Shown piece after piece: positions 46,900 through 58,154 of a stretch of 64,000 bases of DNA. The notes beneath the pieces were generated by a model, which searched no databases, was not told the DNA's origin, and saw only the letters and a list, made by a program, of their open reading frames with translations. How positions within the stretch are numbered: position 1 is the first letter of the stretch; every line of letters starts with the position of its first letter. This stretch comes from Pezicula radicicola. Taxonomy: Eukaryota > Ascomycota > Leotiomycetes > Helotiales > Dermateaceae. Made by a program: the position numbers and the translations under genes. The stretch lies in the NCBI GenBank assembly GCA_003008705.1, contig PDUO01000021.1:250766-314765 (forward strand), given 5' to 3'.

Positions 46900-47760
46900 G
46901 GATATCAACAGAGCTATTCTCGAGAGAACCTTTGTCCGCGGCTATGAGATGAACTCGAGAGATACAATTGGCAATATTGGCCCTGCCATCGACCATGACA
47001 AACCAGAAACGTTGCTGTTCACCCCAGCCATTGTACCTCCCCCATCTACTTCGACGATCTGTTCATCAGTATCTGAACCATCGCTACCCATTCCACCGAT
47101 TTCATCACATTGGTATTGTCAAGATCAATACTACCTTGGATGAGGCACGCCAATGGAATGACGCCCACATACCCGTTCCTCTTAGATTATTTTCTTCGGT
47201 TTGCATCCAAGTCCTTTTCTATGTATATGATGTACCCATATCTAGAACAATTTCTTCTTTATTCTTGTCCCGATTGCGCTCCAGACTTCCCATTTGCTCG
47301 CCGCTCTGCTAGGACTTGCGGCTCTACATCGAAAAGTGATTGAAATTTGCCAAAATGCATCGATGCACAAGTACTGCATCTGATAACATCTAATGTAAAG
47401 CAATTCAGGAGTGTGCTTGAAAATCTTAGGGATACTCCAGACGATACAATGATTGTTACAACTTTAACATTGTATCTTGGAGAAGTTGTCTCTCGCCCGG
47501 CGAAAAGCCTGATGCTTGGAGATTTCATGTTGATGATATAGCAGCACTTCTTAGCTAGATGTTGAGGGTTTCTCATAATGGCTATGAGCCAGCACCACCA
47601 CCGGCAACAGTAAATTACATCTGTCGGTGGCTGTTTTCACAAGTAGATGGCTTTCTTCACTTAAAAATGGTTCCGAACTCATAAAGCTCAATAAGGTCTA
47701 GTATCGTGTTGCCCTCCTTCAAGTGTATTAGAAACTGCTCAATCCTCCCCTCACAGTGGT
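46900..47760 (+). pseudogene. Decayed fungal transcription-factor-like gene
   Basis: Plus-strand coding-like segments sit in shifting frames. HLLAALLGLAALHRKVIEIC runs to MHKYCI and then a stop. In the next frame LITSNVKQFRSVLENLRDTP leads into DDTMIVTTLTLYLGEVV, then HVDDIAALL and NGYEPAP. The helix pattern (LALH.K, MHKYC, AFRSVL.LR, DD..L...LTLYL.E, H..G.A.LL) resembles the middle region of the Zn2Cys6-associated fungal transcription-factor domain (Fungal_trans_2). No Zn2Cys6 cluster is visible upstream. At least two frameshifts and several stops are needed, so a working gene is unlikely. Boundaries are rough. Confidence 0.35.
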
Positions 47761-47970
47761 TAGCATATTCTTGTTTCGGGCCGCATACAGACTCCTTATA
47801 ACCCTTTCTTACAGTGTAGGATCGGCGCTGCTCATAGCATTATCTCGTTTACAACGGCCACCTCCACCTGCTCGTAAAGTCCCACGCATCCTCAGCCCGC
47901 CATCCATGGGCAAAGAGACAACACTCAGAAGTTCTCTACTTCGCTTTATAGATCCTCCTCCCAACATCAA

Positions 47971-48519
47971 TCATCTTCGCTCTCCCATTTCATAGAGCAC
48001 TTTCAGATCCGGTAATGTCGTAGTCACATCATAAATATTTCCGATGACTGGCGAATGATTCTCGTAGCCTTCCATATTCAATAATCCATACATATTACAA
48101 TCTGTTAGATAATATGGTATAGATGTATCCCATCTTCCAACACCTTCGAAAGCAGATACGTTTACCAATACCAATGGGTCATAAGCATAAAATCGAATAG
48201 TCCACTTTATAATATTCTTACTCCTACTTATCGAAAGACTAGATTGAAAGTCTTCGACGACACGAAGATACAAGGATTTGAATCGACCATCACTAGAATT
48301 TGATGAAACATCTCCTGTAGAAACAGCAACTACATCCATATGTGAACAGAAAAAGTAATCCCTCATACAGGTAAAGGTTTTGCAGCTATGCAAAAGTAAG
48401 TTGTACTGAAGTCGAAATAACGTTGATTTTGAACAAGGTTTCAAGTCGTTGGTAGTTAATGTATGAAGGATCTTGTAGATTATGTCGCTGCTGCCTATTT
48501 TGATGATTTCCAGTGTTAT
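47971..48519 (-). pseudogene. 5'-truncated glycosyltransferase-like gene fragment
   Basis: A 183-codon minus-strand frame is open from an upstream stop at 48520-48522 to TGA at 47971. There is no good ATG at the beginning; the frame opens as ITLEIIKIGSSDIIYKILHT. The C-terminal part carries WTIRFYAYDPLVLVNVSAF, then GRWDTSIPYYLTDC and MYGLLNMEGY, ending YDVTTTLPDLKVLYEMG. This pattern (VGGWD..IPYYGTDCD-like) is typical of a conserved GT-A-like fungal glycosyltransferase. The usual N-terminal membrane anchor and the first catalytic region are absent. A perfect palindrome sits exactly at the lost end. I call it a gene fragment. An undetected upstream exon cannot be excluded, but no fitting acceptor is seen. 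Confidence 0.5.
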
Positions 48520-48533
48520 CTACGACGTAGATA
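48517..48533. repeat. Perfect 8-bp palindrome with 1-nt centre
   Basis: TATCTACGACGTAGATA lies at the point where the glycosyltransferase-like frame ends. Confidence 0.7.
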
Positions 48534-50329
48534 TCACGTGGTGGCTAGCCAACTACAATATAGCTAACTACTACTTGCTAGAGCATCGGCCAGTTATCCG
48601 TGAATCCGATGAAGAGCGGAGTCTGCTCTTGCAAATGCTCGGCTAGTGGTGTGTTCCCTAATGGGACAAGAGGTAAATCGGCGGTTATTATTGCTGATGC
48701 AGCAAGTGGGAGTTTTCAGTAATCTGGGAAGGTGGTGATTTTAAGTGATGACTGTTTTTGTGCTGAATGCCGCTGTACAAGAGCAAGACGAATAGAGCAA
48801 GGGCAGTAGAGATTGTGCACGTCGCTAGCGGCGCGAAGGCTTCATTGTGGGCGTTCTCTTTTTGGCTTGACGTAGGTTTGGATATGTCAATCGTTGAACG
48901 CTATCATCTTAGTGCTGACTTATTTTAATGTGGTGAATATGCACGAATATTATTAGGATTTGCAATGGCTCCTTACTCCAACGTATTGGTTCTCAGCTTC
49001 TCCCCCGTTAAGCGAGCAAGCGATCATATCCATAAGCCAAGTTTTAGTTTTACTATCCTTCTTACTTGATATGTAAACTAACTAGAGACCAAATCTAGAT
49101 AAATTTTTAATTAATTTAAACCACCATAGGGATATCTATTACCGTTGACCTATTATATAATATTTATCCACGAGCAACGAGTTTATAAAACACTTAAATA
49201 AAAAATCGATTTCCCATTAAATAAACCGCCTAGCTTTTATTATTTTACGAATCACAGTTCTACAAGCTTTAATATCACTACCTATATTTCAAAATGCATA
49301 TTCAAAATTCAGGATGGGAGGAGCGTTTAAGTGGCGGATCAAAGTTCCTTATCTAAATACCTAAGGTTACCCCTTACTTACTTCTGTTATGGTAATATTT
49401 TATTCTTCTCTTTTTATTGGTGATTCTACACTTTTTTTCGTTGGTGGATAAGGTACCGAGGACAAAATATTGTGCCAATATTTATTGCTCGAGTGATCGC
49501 AACGAATCTACGATATGTGTATAGAATATACTTGTACGAGTAGATTGAAACGAATGGGACGACCTGTTAAGAGTCATATGCTTCCAGAACTCTGGTTCTA
49601 TGTTTTTCAGGCTCTATTACTCGTTACTGTATCCGTTGCGAGGACCCTCGTGTTTTGCTTCAGAAGACGCCATTCTCGCAACAATGAACGTGCGTAAAGA
49701 CAAAGCAATTGTAAAAGGCTCTCAATAGAGTTAATTGCTATCCTTCTTTGTCTCGCTACCGATATTTTTTGTGCATATCATATTTCCAACCTCAGAGCAT
49801 GGACCAAAAATTCAAGATGGCTAAAAGGATACAAGTGAGGATAATTGGCTTTCAGTTGGTCAGTTTATGCCTCTTGGCGCATTAACTAGTGTACTATTTT
49901 TGATTTTAAAGCGTAGAAAGATAGGTAGAAAATCAAAATCTTTGAACGGATACGACGATGCTGTTAATGCATAGGACTGGAATAATATATAATATAGCTG
50001 GAGGAAAAGCAAAATTGTCTGCTTAAGTTTTTATAATAGTACCAAAGTTATTTACCTTCACAACAGCTTAGAAGTGTTTATTATAGTTAGGTGGCATTCA
50101 GGCTGCCTTTTTTTCCCCTTCCCCTTTTCGACAAACCATCCATTAGCAAACAACTACTCTTATTACTACTAAGCTATAACTCCACTTATCAACACTAGTT
50201 TCTTACGTACTATTTTCTAGAATTTAGTTTAGTTAATACGTCTCTATTTAAATATAATAATCTATTCAGAATTTCGGGTGGTGCAAGTGAGTTGGACAGG
50301 AAGGAAGGTATGCAAGTAAATTCTGCGAT
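48534..50329. other. AT-rich gene-free stretch
   Basis: No readable protein. It includes a T/C-rich tract near 50108-50135. It probably consists of old repeat relics, as the flanks on both sides do. Confidence 0.4.
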
Positions 50330-50580
50330 ATTTTGCTTGATATTTAAACGTTAGTGGCTATTTAGAGAAAGGCTAAGGTATCTATCTGTTTTCAAAAAGC
50401 TCTTAGGGAGGAGAGTGATGGAGCTAGGGAGCAATATGCTGATTTGTAGTTTAGCAAGGGGAAGTAAGAAGCCAGGCGTCGTGCTTTACTATATTAGTAC
50501 CCGAGCTAAAAGAACGAAGATAAGAATATTAAAAAAAAGGTAGTAAATTAATAAGCCAGGGTACACTAGGGAATAATCTT
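50330..50580 (+). pseudogene. RIP-like coding relic, charged helical protein
   Basis: A plus-strand frame reads KAKVSICFQKALREESDGA and then REQYADL. The frame then meets TAG, TAA and TAG where Gln (CAG/CAA) would make sense, before ARRRALLY and KNEDKNIKKK. The charged, Lys/Arg/Glu-rich composition with stops explained by C-to-T changes suggests a decayed transposon ORF or fungal gene. The family is not identified. Confidence 0.3.
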
Positions 50581-50872
50581 AGCCCCTACCTAAGGATAAT
50601 AGAAAACCTTCAAATTAAGTAGAAAGAATTTAGGGAAAAATATTAGTTATAAGTCCCTTAAACTCGGTGGTAATTCTACAACTATATAATAACAGTTGTC
50701 GCTATAAGGTCTTATAAAGCTTATATCTACTATAGAATACTGTAGTTATATAGCTACCACTAGTGGCCCTATAGTTGCTATACATTCGGTGGACTCTTAA
50801 TAATTTCTAAGCTTTGGCTATTTTCGATTCCTATCTATCCCTCATATAAATTTATATAATACTAAAGCCGAT

Positions 50873-50991
50873 ACATACGACCATAGACTGAGGAGAACTG
50901 GGCATCCCGTCCGCTCTGCCATACATAAGCCTCAGATCGGTAGATTAGTAGTTGGGTGGGTGACCACCAGCGAATACCTACTGTTGTATGT
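50873..50991 (+). rRNA. 5S ribosomal RNA
   Basis: The 119-nt stretch starts ACATACGACCATAG and ends TGTTGTATGT, so the ends pair as helix I. The conserved blocks of ascomycete 5S rRNA are in order: GGGCATCCCGTCCGCTC, CCATACATAAGCC, GTAGTTGGGTGGGTGACC and ACCAGCGAATACC. Compared with Neurospora 5S as I know it, most differences fall in stems and are partly compensated (GACTGAGG/CCTCAG). The internal control region looks intact. A single copy, dispersed from rDNA, is usual for these fungi. A T5 run follows. It may be functional or a slightly diverged copy. Confidence 0.93.
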
Positions 50992-50995
50992 TTTT
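50991..50995 (+). terminator. RNA polymerase III terminator of the 5S gene
   Basis: A run of five T directly at the 3' end of the 5S sequence. Confidence 0.75.
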
Positions 50996-51341
50996 GTCTT
51001 TTTGGGGCCCTGTTCTTTTTCGTTCTCAAATCTAGTAAGATCATAAATTTTTTGGCCGCTCTATAGGTAATCCAGGAACGATTAGTCTAGACACAATAAT
51101 ATTAGCGAGTGAGGGGACTTGATTAGGTAGGTAGTAAGTGTTGTCATTGTACTTTCGTATGGAAGTACATCATAAAAATATAAATCTCTTCGTCTAGAAC
51201 GTAATAGTACTCTGAATTATGGGTCATTTGAGCCTCTCCGAGCCTCTTCCAACACCAAAACTCCAATAATCCCAATCACAATCATAGTTCCAACCCAAAA
51301 CCCCCTTATATCAAACTTTATGCTTCTATGCAGTGTTTGGA
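50996..51341. other. Intergenic
   Basis: 3' flank of the O-fucosyltransferase-like gene. No other feature seen. Confidence 0.4.
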
Positions 51342-52802
51342 TCAAGGCCACATACAGCTCGCATATTCTGGATACGCACGAGGAACCCCAAATATTTGAC
51401 TCAAGGAGTCGCTCAACATAAACTGTCCATCTAAAAATTCCTTCTCCTTCGGCACTAAAAGATGCCTTTTTAACGCCACATTCCACGCAAAAGAGCTGTG
51501 CCCTATGCCCACAAACTTTGATGCTTTTTCCATGATCAATAAATCTACAAGCGCTTGTTGATCGAAGGTCATGCTTTCCAGCATCTTCTTGTCGTCCCCA
51601 GTGAGAAGATCATGTTTTGTAACAACTGAGATTGAGGTTGTGTTTAGAGTTGTGTGTAAATCGGACTCCAGTCGTTCAACTTCGGTGACATTTCCACTTG
51701 CGACGTAGACAACTGTCAAATTTGAGTTTTTGATCTCTTCGATTGAGAGCTCGGCTTGAACATCGTAGCGTTGATATTTCCAATCCTCCCCTGGCCATGC
51801 CTTCACAGCATCTGCCTCGGTTCTAAGATGGACTCCAAAAAATGCCCCGTCGTTCACCTCCTTCTCAGGATCAATGCCTCCTTCTTTGAAGAATTTCTCT
51901 TTCAGTTCCCAAAGCACCGTGGCAGATATCGTCCTTGCATCCTCCCGCAATCTTATTATTTTTCCAAATTCCCGGACGAAATCCTCCCCATCATGATGTA
52001 CCGGGTATTCTAGGTATGCTCGACCAAGCCCGACGTGTGCTGTGCTTCCTTCCGCCTTATTCCCCACGTACTCCACAAGCCATTTATCAAACCACCCGCG
52101 CCAGAGTTCGGGATGGGCTAACCCAGTCTTGGGTACCCAATTATCCAGACTCCCAGGGAGCAGATTGACGGTGGCCGTCATCATACCGTCATTGTATCCG
52201 GGGACATCTTCCAGCTTATTCCACAACTTCAATTCAGGACATCCTTCTGCCAACTGTTCTGCGAACCAAGGTTTGTCTAGCAAGTAACTCAGATCCTGCC
52301 ACTCATCTGTGTATATTTCCGAGATATCTTCTGCCTTGCGTCGTATTATTCCTGGCATAACAAGGGAGCCGCCTCCTTCGATCGAGTATCGTATGCAGTT
52401 GAGGAGGTGGTTTCGAACATTGCCTATCCCGCCCGCAATATGATCGCATGTAAACACCAAGTCTTCCCGCCATTTGCTGCTTGCGCATACGGATTGGATT
52501 GGCGCATGCTTGATAGGTCCTGCCAGCTCTGTGTCGACAGCGGCTTTGATCCAGGCTTCCTTCGTGCCGAGGTTGTTAGATCCAGGCTTTTTCTCTTGTT
52601 CTGGATTCGGGTTTGAAGACGGTGGAGGCCTCGGGCTTGGATGTGTGGGATTCTGAGCAGGAGGCCGAATTGGCGAATCTATTGGTGTATTTCGGAGGTA
52701 TTGTGCATTCAAGCGTGTCCAGCGGAAGAGAGTTAGCAACACGACTGCCAAGACGAGGCTGACAACGAGAGTCCTCCTCATAGAACCGTGAACGTGAATC
52801 AT
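51342..52802 (-). CDS. O-fucosyltransferase-like Golgi protein, 486 aa
   Basis: A single exon from ATG at 52802. It has type II membrane topology: a short basic cytosolic end (SMRRT), a membrane anchor at about 10-27 (LVVSLVLAVVLLTLF), a Pro-rich stem at about 40-72, then a lumenal domain. The domain carries CDHIAGGIGNVRNHLLN (about 118-134), like the GG-x-x-N nucleotide-sugar loop of the GDP-fucose O-fucosyltransferase superfamily. It also has FFGVHLRTEADAV (HxR-x-E/D motif), VYVASGN, and a C-terminal VDLLIMEKASKFVGIGHSSF, the usual D...A..F.G...S.F motif. It probably transfers a sugar to secreted proteins or glycans. Two N-x-T sites lie at the C-terminal part. Donor and acceptor are not known. 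Divergent from the PTR2 gene. Confidence 0.82.
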   Translation of the reverse strand: MIHVHGSMRRTLVVSLVLAVVLLTLFRWTRLNAQYLRNTPIDSPIRPPAQNPTHPSPRPPPSSNPNPEQEKKPGSNNLGTKEAWIKAAVDTELAGPIKHAPIQSVCASSKWREDLVFTCDHIAGGIGNVRNHLLNCIRYSIEGGGSLVMPGIIRRKAEDISEIYTDEWQDLSYLLDKPWFAEQLAEGCPELKLWNKLEDVPGYNDGMMTATVNLLPGSLDNWVPKTGLAHPELWRGWFDKWLVEYVGNKAEGSTAHVGLGRAYLEYPVHHDGEDFVREFGKIIRLREDARTISATVLWELKEKFFKEGGIDPEKEVNDGAFFGVHLRTEADAVKAWPGEDWKYQRYDVQAELSIEEIKNSNLTVVYVASGNVTEVERLESDLHTTLNTTSISVVTKHDLLTGDDKKMLESMTFDQQALVDLLIMEKASKFVGIGHSSFAWNVALKRHLLVPKEKEFLDGQFMLSDSLSQIFGVPRAYPEYASCMWP

Positions 52803-53429
52803 TGCGTTTGTGGTCTTTGTCCCTCTAAGAAACTAGCATCGCAATTGAGAGACGAATGTCAGATGATGGCATTTGATGGTATTTGAAGGAGGATCCGGAG
52901 AGTGTTGTAATGATGGGATGCACAGCACCAAAGGAGTTATTTGTTAGTGGCGTTGGTGGCGTCTGTAGCTTTCTCAGCCGTATTGAAACGCCATGATGTT
53001 TGAGAGCACAACGTCTACTAAAGCGTCAAGCTGCCCCACTTCTGTGCTGTTCGTACAGTACTGTAGCGCCCATCAACATCAAGAATTGTGGTTCCCCTTG
53101 CAAATTACTGGTGTAGTTGACTTTCGAAATAAGAAATGTAGCTGACCTCCTTACTGGATTGTTGGAAAGCATATCCTCCTGGACCTCTAACCACGCACTG
53201 AAGTGTATCTAGTAAGTGGGAAAAGACCTGATTGGTTGAGACATCCCGTTTGCAGCACAAGTACACGCGCGCCTAACGCAGTCAAATGCATGAGATTTGC
53301 ACAAGGATAATAAGCGCGAGTGTACCTCCGTATTCCTCGCTAAAGGGGCGCTTATCAGGGGGAGACGTGTTCTATCAGACTTGACAAATTTCGACCTCAC
53401 TCCGCGCTCACTGGCTGCGCGCTTGGAGA
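52803..53429. other. Divergent promoter between the O-FucT-like and PTR2 genes
   Basis: 627 bp. It contains gtacagtactgtag at about 53055 and CTCCGTA-type motifs. No gene seen. Confidence 0.4.
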
Positions 53430-55761
53430 ATGGACAGGCTGAAAGAAGTAGCTCGAGGCCGGTGGTTGCGAAGTGACTATGAGGTTGTACCGACGGATGG
53501 TCCCGAGCTGGGAGCCGTAGGAAGTGGTGATGATGCCGAAATCGAGATGCTAAAGCAAAGCAATGGGAGCTCTTCGTCGCCTGGTGGCTTTGGTCACCCT
53601 ACTAAACGCGAATTGGCAACTTTACGACGTGTTTCCGGGAAGATACCATGGGCGGCGTGTACAATTGCCTTTGTTGAACTCTGTGAACGCTTCTCATATT
53701 ACGGAACTACTTCTGTTTGTAAGTTATTCCTGCCTACATTAGGTACTTTACACAGTACCTCGTTCCTCGCTAACGATATTATAGTTGTCAATTTCATTCA
53801 ACAACCACTTCCTGACGGATCTATCACTGGTGCTGGGAAATCTGGCCAATCGGGTGCCTTGAACATGGGCCAGCGTACCTCGACTGCCATAACGACGTTG
53901 TGAGTTCTGAAATCCCCGAAAACAGAAAATTTACCATATACTTACTATGTATGACTTTTAGCGGCACCTTCTTGGCATATATAATGCCCTTGTACGTACC
54001 CAATTTCTCGGAGCAGAATTGCCTATTTCGATCCAATTACTCATTGCTCCTATACCATGTTTGAGTTACGCCCGATATATCTAGAACAAGTAAACTAACT
54101 CTGAGTTTCTGGGTAGATTCGGGGCTTATGTTGCAGAGCAATACTTAGGACGGTTCAAAACCATGCAGTATGCAATTTGTATCGAACTCTTTGGCCATAT
54201 CTTCATAATACTTGCAGCAACCTCCCCAATTATAGTGCACCCAATCTTATCGATTTCTTTTCTTACCATAGGCATCATCATTTTAAGTGTGGGAGTTGGT
54301 GGCTTCAAATCCAATATATCACCCCTAATAGCGGAACAATGTAAGCACGAAACCTCCTTGTTTTCAGCGGCAGTGGAGACTAACAGTCTGGAGGTTCAGA
54401 GACAGTAATGCAGATCAAAATTACAAGTAAAGGCGAAAGGGTGATTATGGATCCTAGCGTCACTATTTCGCGCGTCTACCTTTATTTCTACCTCATGGGC
54501 AATGTGGGGGCTTTAACTGGCTCTCTCAGCATGGCCTATGCCGAGAAATATGTGGGCTTTTGGCTCTCGTACCTTTTACCTACTCTTGTGCTTTGTAAGT
54601 GCCTCTAATTTTCCATTCGTAGTGTTCAGGCACTAAGTCTTACAGGTGTATGCCCGATCGTCATGGTGACTTTCCATGGGAGCTACCGTTTAACAACCCC
54701 AACGGGGTCATCAGTGGGCAAAGCCGCGCGATTGTGGAAGATGGCAGTTATGAATCAGTGGTCATGGAACCCATTTCGATTGTATGTTGGAACCTCTCCT
54801 TTCGACCTAATCGCGAGTATGATCGTAATAATAACCAAAATTATAGTCGCAAGAACATCAAGAAACCGGGCTTCTGGGCTTCTGTAAAGCCGTCCAAAGT
54901 ATCGCCAAAGCCTGCATGGATGACGTTTGATGATGCTTGGGTAGACGAAGTTCGAAGAGGCTTCCTTGCATGTAAAGTCTTCTTGTGGTATCCACTATTC
55001 TGTAAGCTTCCCTCCCTCGCCATCTATCAACAATAGTATTTCTAACATATCTACCTTAAGATCTTGCATTCGGACAAATGATGAACAACCTAACATCACA
55101 AGCCGCGACCATGACACTTGGCGGCGTACCAAACGACATCATGCAAAACCTCAACCCACTAATAATAATCTTTCTGATTCCACTCATGGACCAAGTTTTC
55201 TACCCATTCCTCCGAAGCATAAACATCCATTTCACACCAATCCGACGAATAACCTGTGGTTTCTTCCTAGCCTCTTTAGCTATGTTCTGCTCTACAATAA
55301 CACAAATCTACATCTACAAGTTAAGCCCATGCGGAAACCAAGCAAATACCTGCAAAGAAGTCTCTCCAATCTCAGTCTGGGTACAAGTCCTACCCTACGG
55401 TCTAATCGGCTTCGCAGAAATCATGGCAGCAATTACAGCCCTCGAATACGCATTTACCAAAGCTCCTGAAAATATGCGATCTACAGTCCAAGCCATCTCC
55501 CTTCTATCAAATGCTATTTCATCGATCTTAGCTCAAGCATTTGTTGTTTTGTCAGAGGATCCTTATCTTGTGTGGAATTATGGTATTATTGGTGCGTTGG
55601 CGTTTGTAGGTGGTTGTGCTTTTTGGTTGCATAATAGGAAGACGGATGAGGAGGAGGATGAGTTGAATATGTTGTCTAATGGAACTGGGAGGTCTGAGGA
55701 TCTTGCTGGATATGCAACTGTTCGTAGTAGTGCTGATATAGAAATGGAGATTCTACGGTAG
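53430..55761 (+). CDS. PTR2: PTR2-type proton/oligopeptide transporter, 612 aa
   Basis: Exons are 53430-53718, 53785-53899, 53962-53991, 54117-54340, 54406-54594, 54646-54781, 54847-55001 and 55061-55761. All seven introns keep frame. The POT family (SLC15/PTR2) imports di- and tripeptides with protons at the plasma membrane. Seen are WAACTIAFVELCERFSYYG (signature 1, E-x-x-E-R-F-x-Y-Y-G), FGAYVAEQYLGRF (signature 2), a hydrophilic loop with FRKNIKKPGFW and KPAWMTFDDAWVDEV, and C-terminal helices with IGFAEIMAAITALEYAF. The junction after PLIAEQ reads L-M-Q-I-K where family members usually have Y-T-x-T-K. So exon 5 may begin a few codons short, or the loop is simply shorter here. Exon 3 is only 30 nt. 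Regulation by nitrogen source is likely for the family; no GATA analysis was done. Confidence 0.9.
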
Positions 55762-56650
55762 AGTGTAGACTTTGAAGTTGAGATAAGTATAATTTATTCT
55801 ATACTAGTATCTGGCAATACAGATATTTTCGTGGTGTTCTTTTGAGGATAACAAGGCATGCTAACAGCTAAGTAGATGAAGACATTAAAAACCACATCGT
55901 AGGAATAAGCTGCACGTATAAGAAAGTATCATAAATTAGAGAAGCTTCGAATTGTACCAGCTTTTCAACAACTACGTTTCTAGTGGTCCTACAGCAATGC
56001 CCATGTTTTCAATCAGTGAATTAGACCTTTAGCATATCTGAATGAAGTATAAACCACTGATAATATCTCTTGAAGGAGCACGGTAATAATCAGTCCTATA
56101 TCTATAGTTAGTCTAACGTGTTGTGGTTCCATTTGTTGCTGTTTATGCTACGAAGGTATGATATTCGTAGCTCAAGTGAAAGTCCGTATCGAAGAGGGCG
56201 TAACAGGAAATTCGATATCGGAATCTCGACAAGACCAATTTACTATTTCTGTCTTTGTCCCTGGGCTATTTATTGCTGCTCTGATCTGAACCTAGCCTTG
56301 AGCTCTAAGCTTCAAGATAAATTAGCCTAAACATATAGAAGAGATCCTCTTATAACTAGCTCCCTTTGAAATCGGTTATAGTTTCCTAGTCGTTAATATA
56401 CAAAATTTTGCTGATACCTCCTACCTTAGATATAGCCAGCTATTTTAACCTATGAAGACAGTGGTAGCGACATTAACTAAGGAGTCAGTTCTAGCTCCAT
56501 TGTTGATTTGTATAATGGTGCCATCTATAGGTAAGTTGGCATTCTTATTAGCGCAGTATGAGCCGCAAAATGAGTTTTCACATAGAGGCGTAGAGTGTTG
56601 ATTAGCTACTACTGTGTAGCACTGCCTCCTGTAAATTTACTCGCAAGCTA
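55762..56650. other. Intergenic, convergent 3' flanks
   Basis: AT-rich, no supportable ORF or repeat. Confidence 0.4.
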
Positions 56651-58090
56651 TCACACCTCTGAGTACTTCCCAAAGCACTCAATGCTCTTTAACAACTTCA
56701 CCTCCTCAGGCATAACGCACACTGTCAACTCGGCCCCTCCATCTGGTAGCTTAGGCAGAATCCAGTTGCTGGCCTCTCCAACACCCCCTGGGTTCCTATA
56801 CCTTACCAACGGCCCAAACGCGTTCCCCCAGTCTTCGCTATACAGGTAACCGCTCGTCCAGCTCGTGCCCATTGCCACTCCAGTCGTGGACATCGTGCTC
56901 AAGAATTGCCAATCAATCCACGTCTTATTTAACATGGTTATATAGCTAGATATGAGGGCGGGATTCATGCATATGATAGCACGGCGGATGGCGCTTGCAC
57001 CGTGCTGTAGGCCAGATGGTGAGAGGAGAGTGCCGAGGTCTAGCGTAGCAGTGAGCTGATAGACGGCATTGCCAATATATGACGGCGGTAGGTTGAGGTG
57101 ACGGCGCGCATCAGAGGGCAAGAATATGCTCCCTATAGTAGAGGCTGGGAGGTCCTGCGTTAAAGCAGAGCGTCAGCTACGGATGAGAAGCACACTACGC
57201 CAGAGGAGAGCGCTTAGCGCATCGTGGGTGGAAATTGGTGGTGCACCCGGCAGCGTTGCGTCGGCCTTGAGCTGCGCTAAGCCGGCTGCTGAGATGCGAA
57301 GGAAGGCTGGGATTTCTGACGATGTAGCCTCAAAGGGATGAGTTGGTGCTTGTTCTAGCGGCAGTGTGTTTGATGCAGGAGTCGTCTTCCACCTGTATGC
57401 TGGGTGGTCTTCTATGTTGAACGCAATCTCGCTCGTCATGTTGCGCATAACGCTCCGGTCCTGGCCTATGCCTATAGTCGTAGCCATTGAGCGTACATCA
57501 TTCGGAACGCCATCAATTGAATGCTCTTGTGCGTATCGAGTCTCCTCGCTTAATATGCGCATCAACTCATTCGCACCAGCGCCGTCGGCCACACTGTGTG
57601 ACATAGCAAACGTGAGGATTGTACCGCCGTTGATAGCGCTGAACTGCACCTTACAGGCAGCGAACGGGCGATCATTGCTAAGATTCTGAGGTATAGGTAC
57701 AAGTAGGTCAAAAGGAAGTTGGAGAGCTGGAAACTCGGCCGTTTCGAGCTCCTCGAAAGAAGGCATTGCTGTGCGCAGGTCTCTGACGATGAGCTCAAGG
57801 CCCTGATCAGGCACGATGGTGCGCCAGTCTTGTTGAACACCATCACTGACAGAATCGGGTGGCAGGGGGACAACGATGCCGCCTAGGATGGGACAGCGCA
57901 AGACGAGAGCTTGCAAGCCAGTCTTAAAGGCCGCGAGTTGCGCATCACGTTGTGCAGAGGAAGAGCAGCGGAAAATAAGAAGACGACGACTGTAGTGAAC
58001 TGGATGGCAAGCGTCGTAGGCAGAGAGGTCGACGTGGAAAGATGGGCCTACGATTAGGACAGTGTCGTCGCCGAAGGATGAGTCGGCCAT
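56651..58090 (-). pseudogene. BAHD/TRI101-like acyltransferase with an in-frame TGA
   Basis: A 480-codon frame runs from ATG at 58090 to the stop at 56651-56653. It is interrupted once by TGA at 57173-57175 (codon 306). Both parts align in one frame: DALSALLWRSVLLIRS, then the stop, then RSALTQDLPASTIGSIFLPS. So the family sequence continues without a gap. HSVADG (HxxxD, 165-169) and DWGNAFG (counterpart of DFGWG) are both present, so active-site residues survive. The family transfers acyl groups from acyl-CoA to hydroxyls or amines in secondary metabolites; TRI101-like members acetylate mycotoxins. The only GT-AG pair around the stop is 26 nt and would shift the frame. CGA-to-TGA by one C-to-T change would explain it. 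It could be a recent pseudogene, a readthrough gene or a sequencing error. A MITE-like element lies 65 bp before the ATG. Confidence 0.72.
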
Positions 58091-58154
58091 TGCAATGAAG
58101 ATGGTACCCACTAGGGGGCACTTTTTGGTCTCCTCGTTTAAAGCTGTCGACTTG

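Noticed and set aside
57140..57180. A 26-nt intron removing the TGA in the acyltransferase
   Set aside because: It is far below the size of other introns here and would shift the reading frame.
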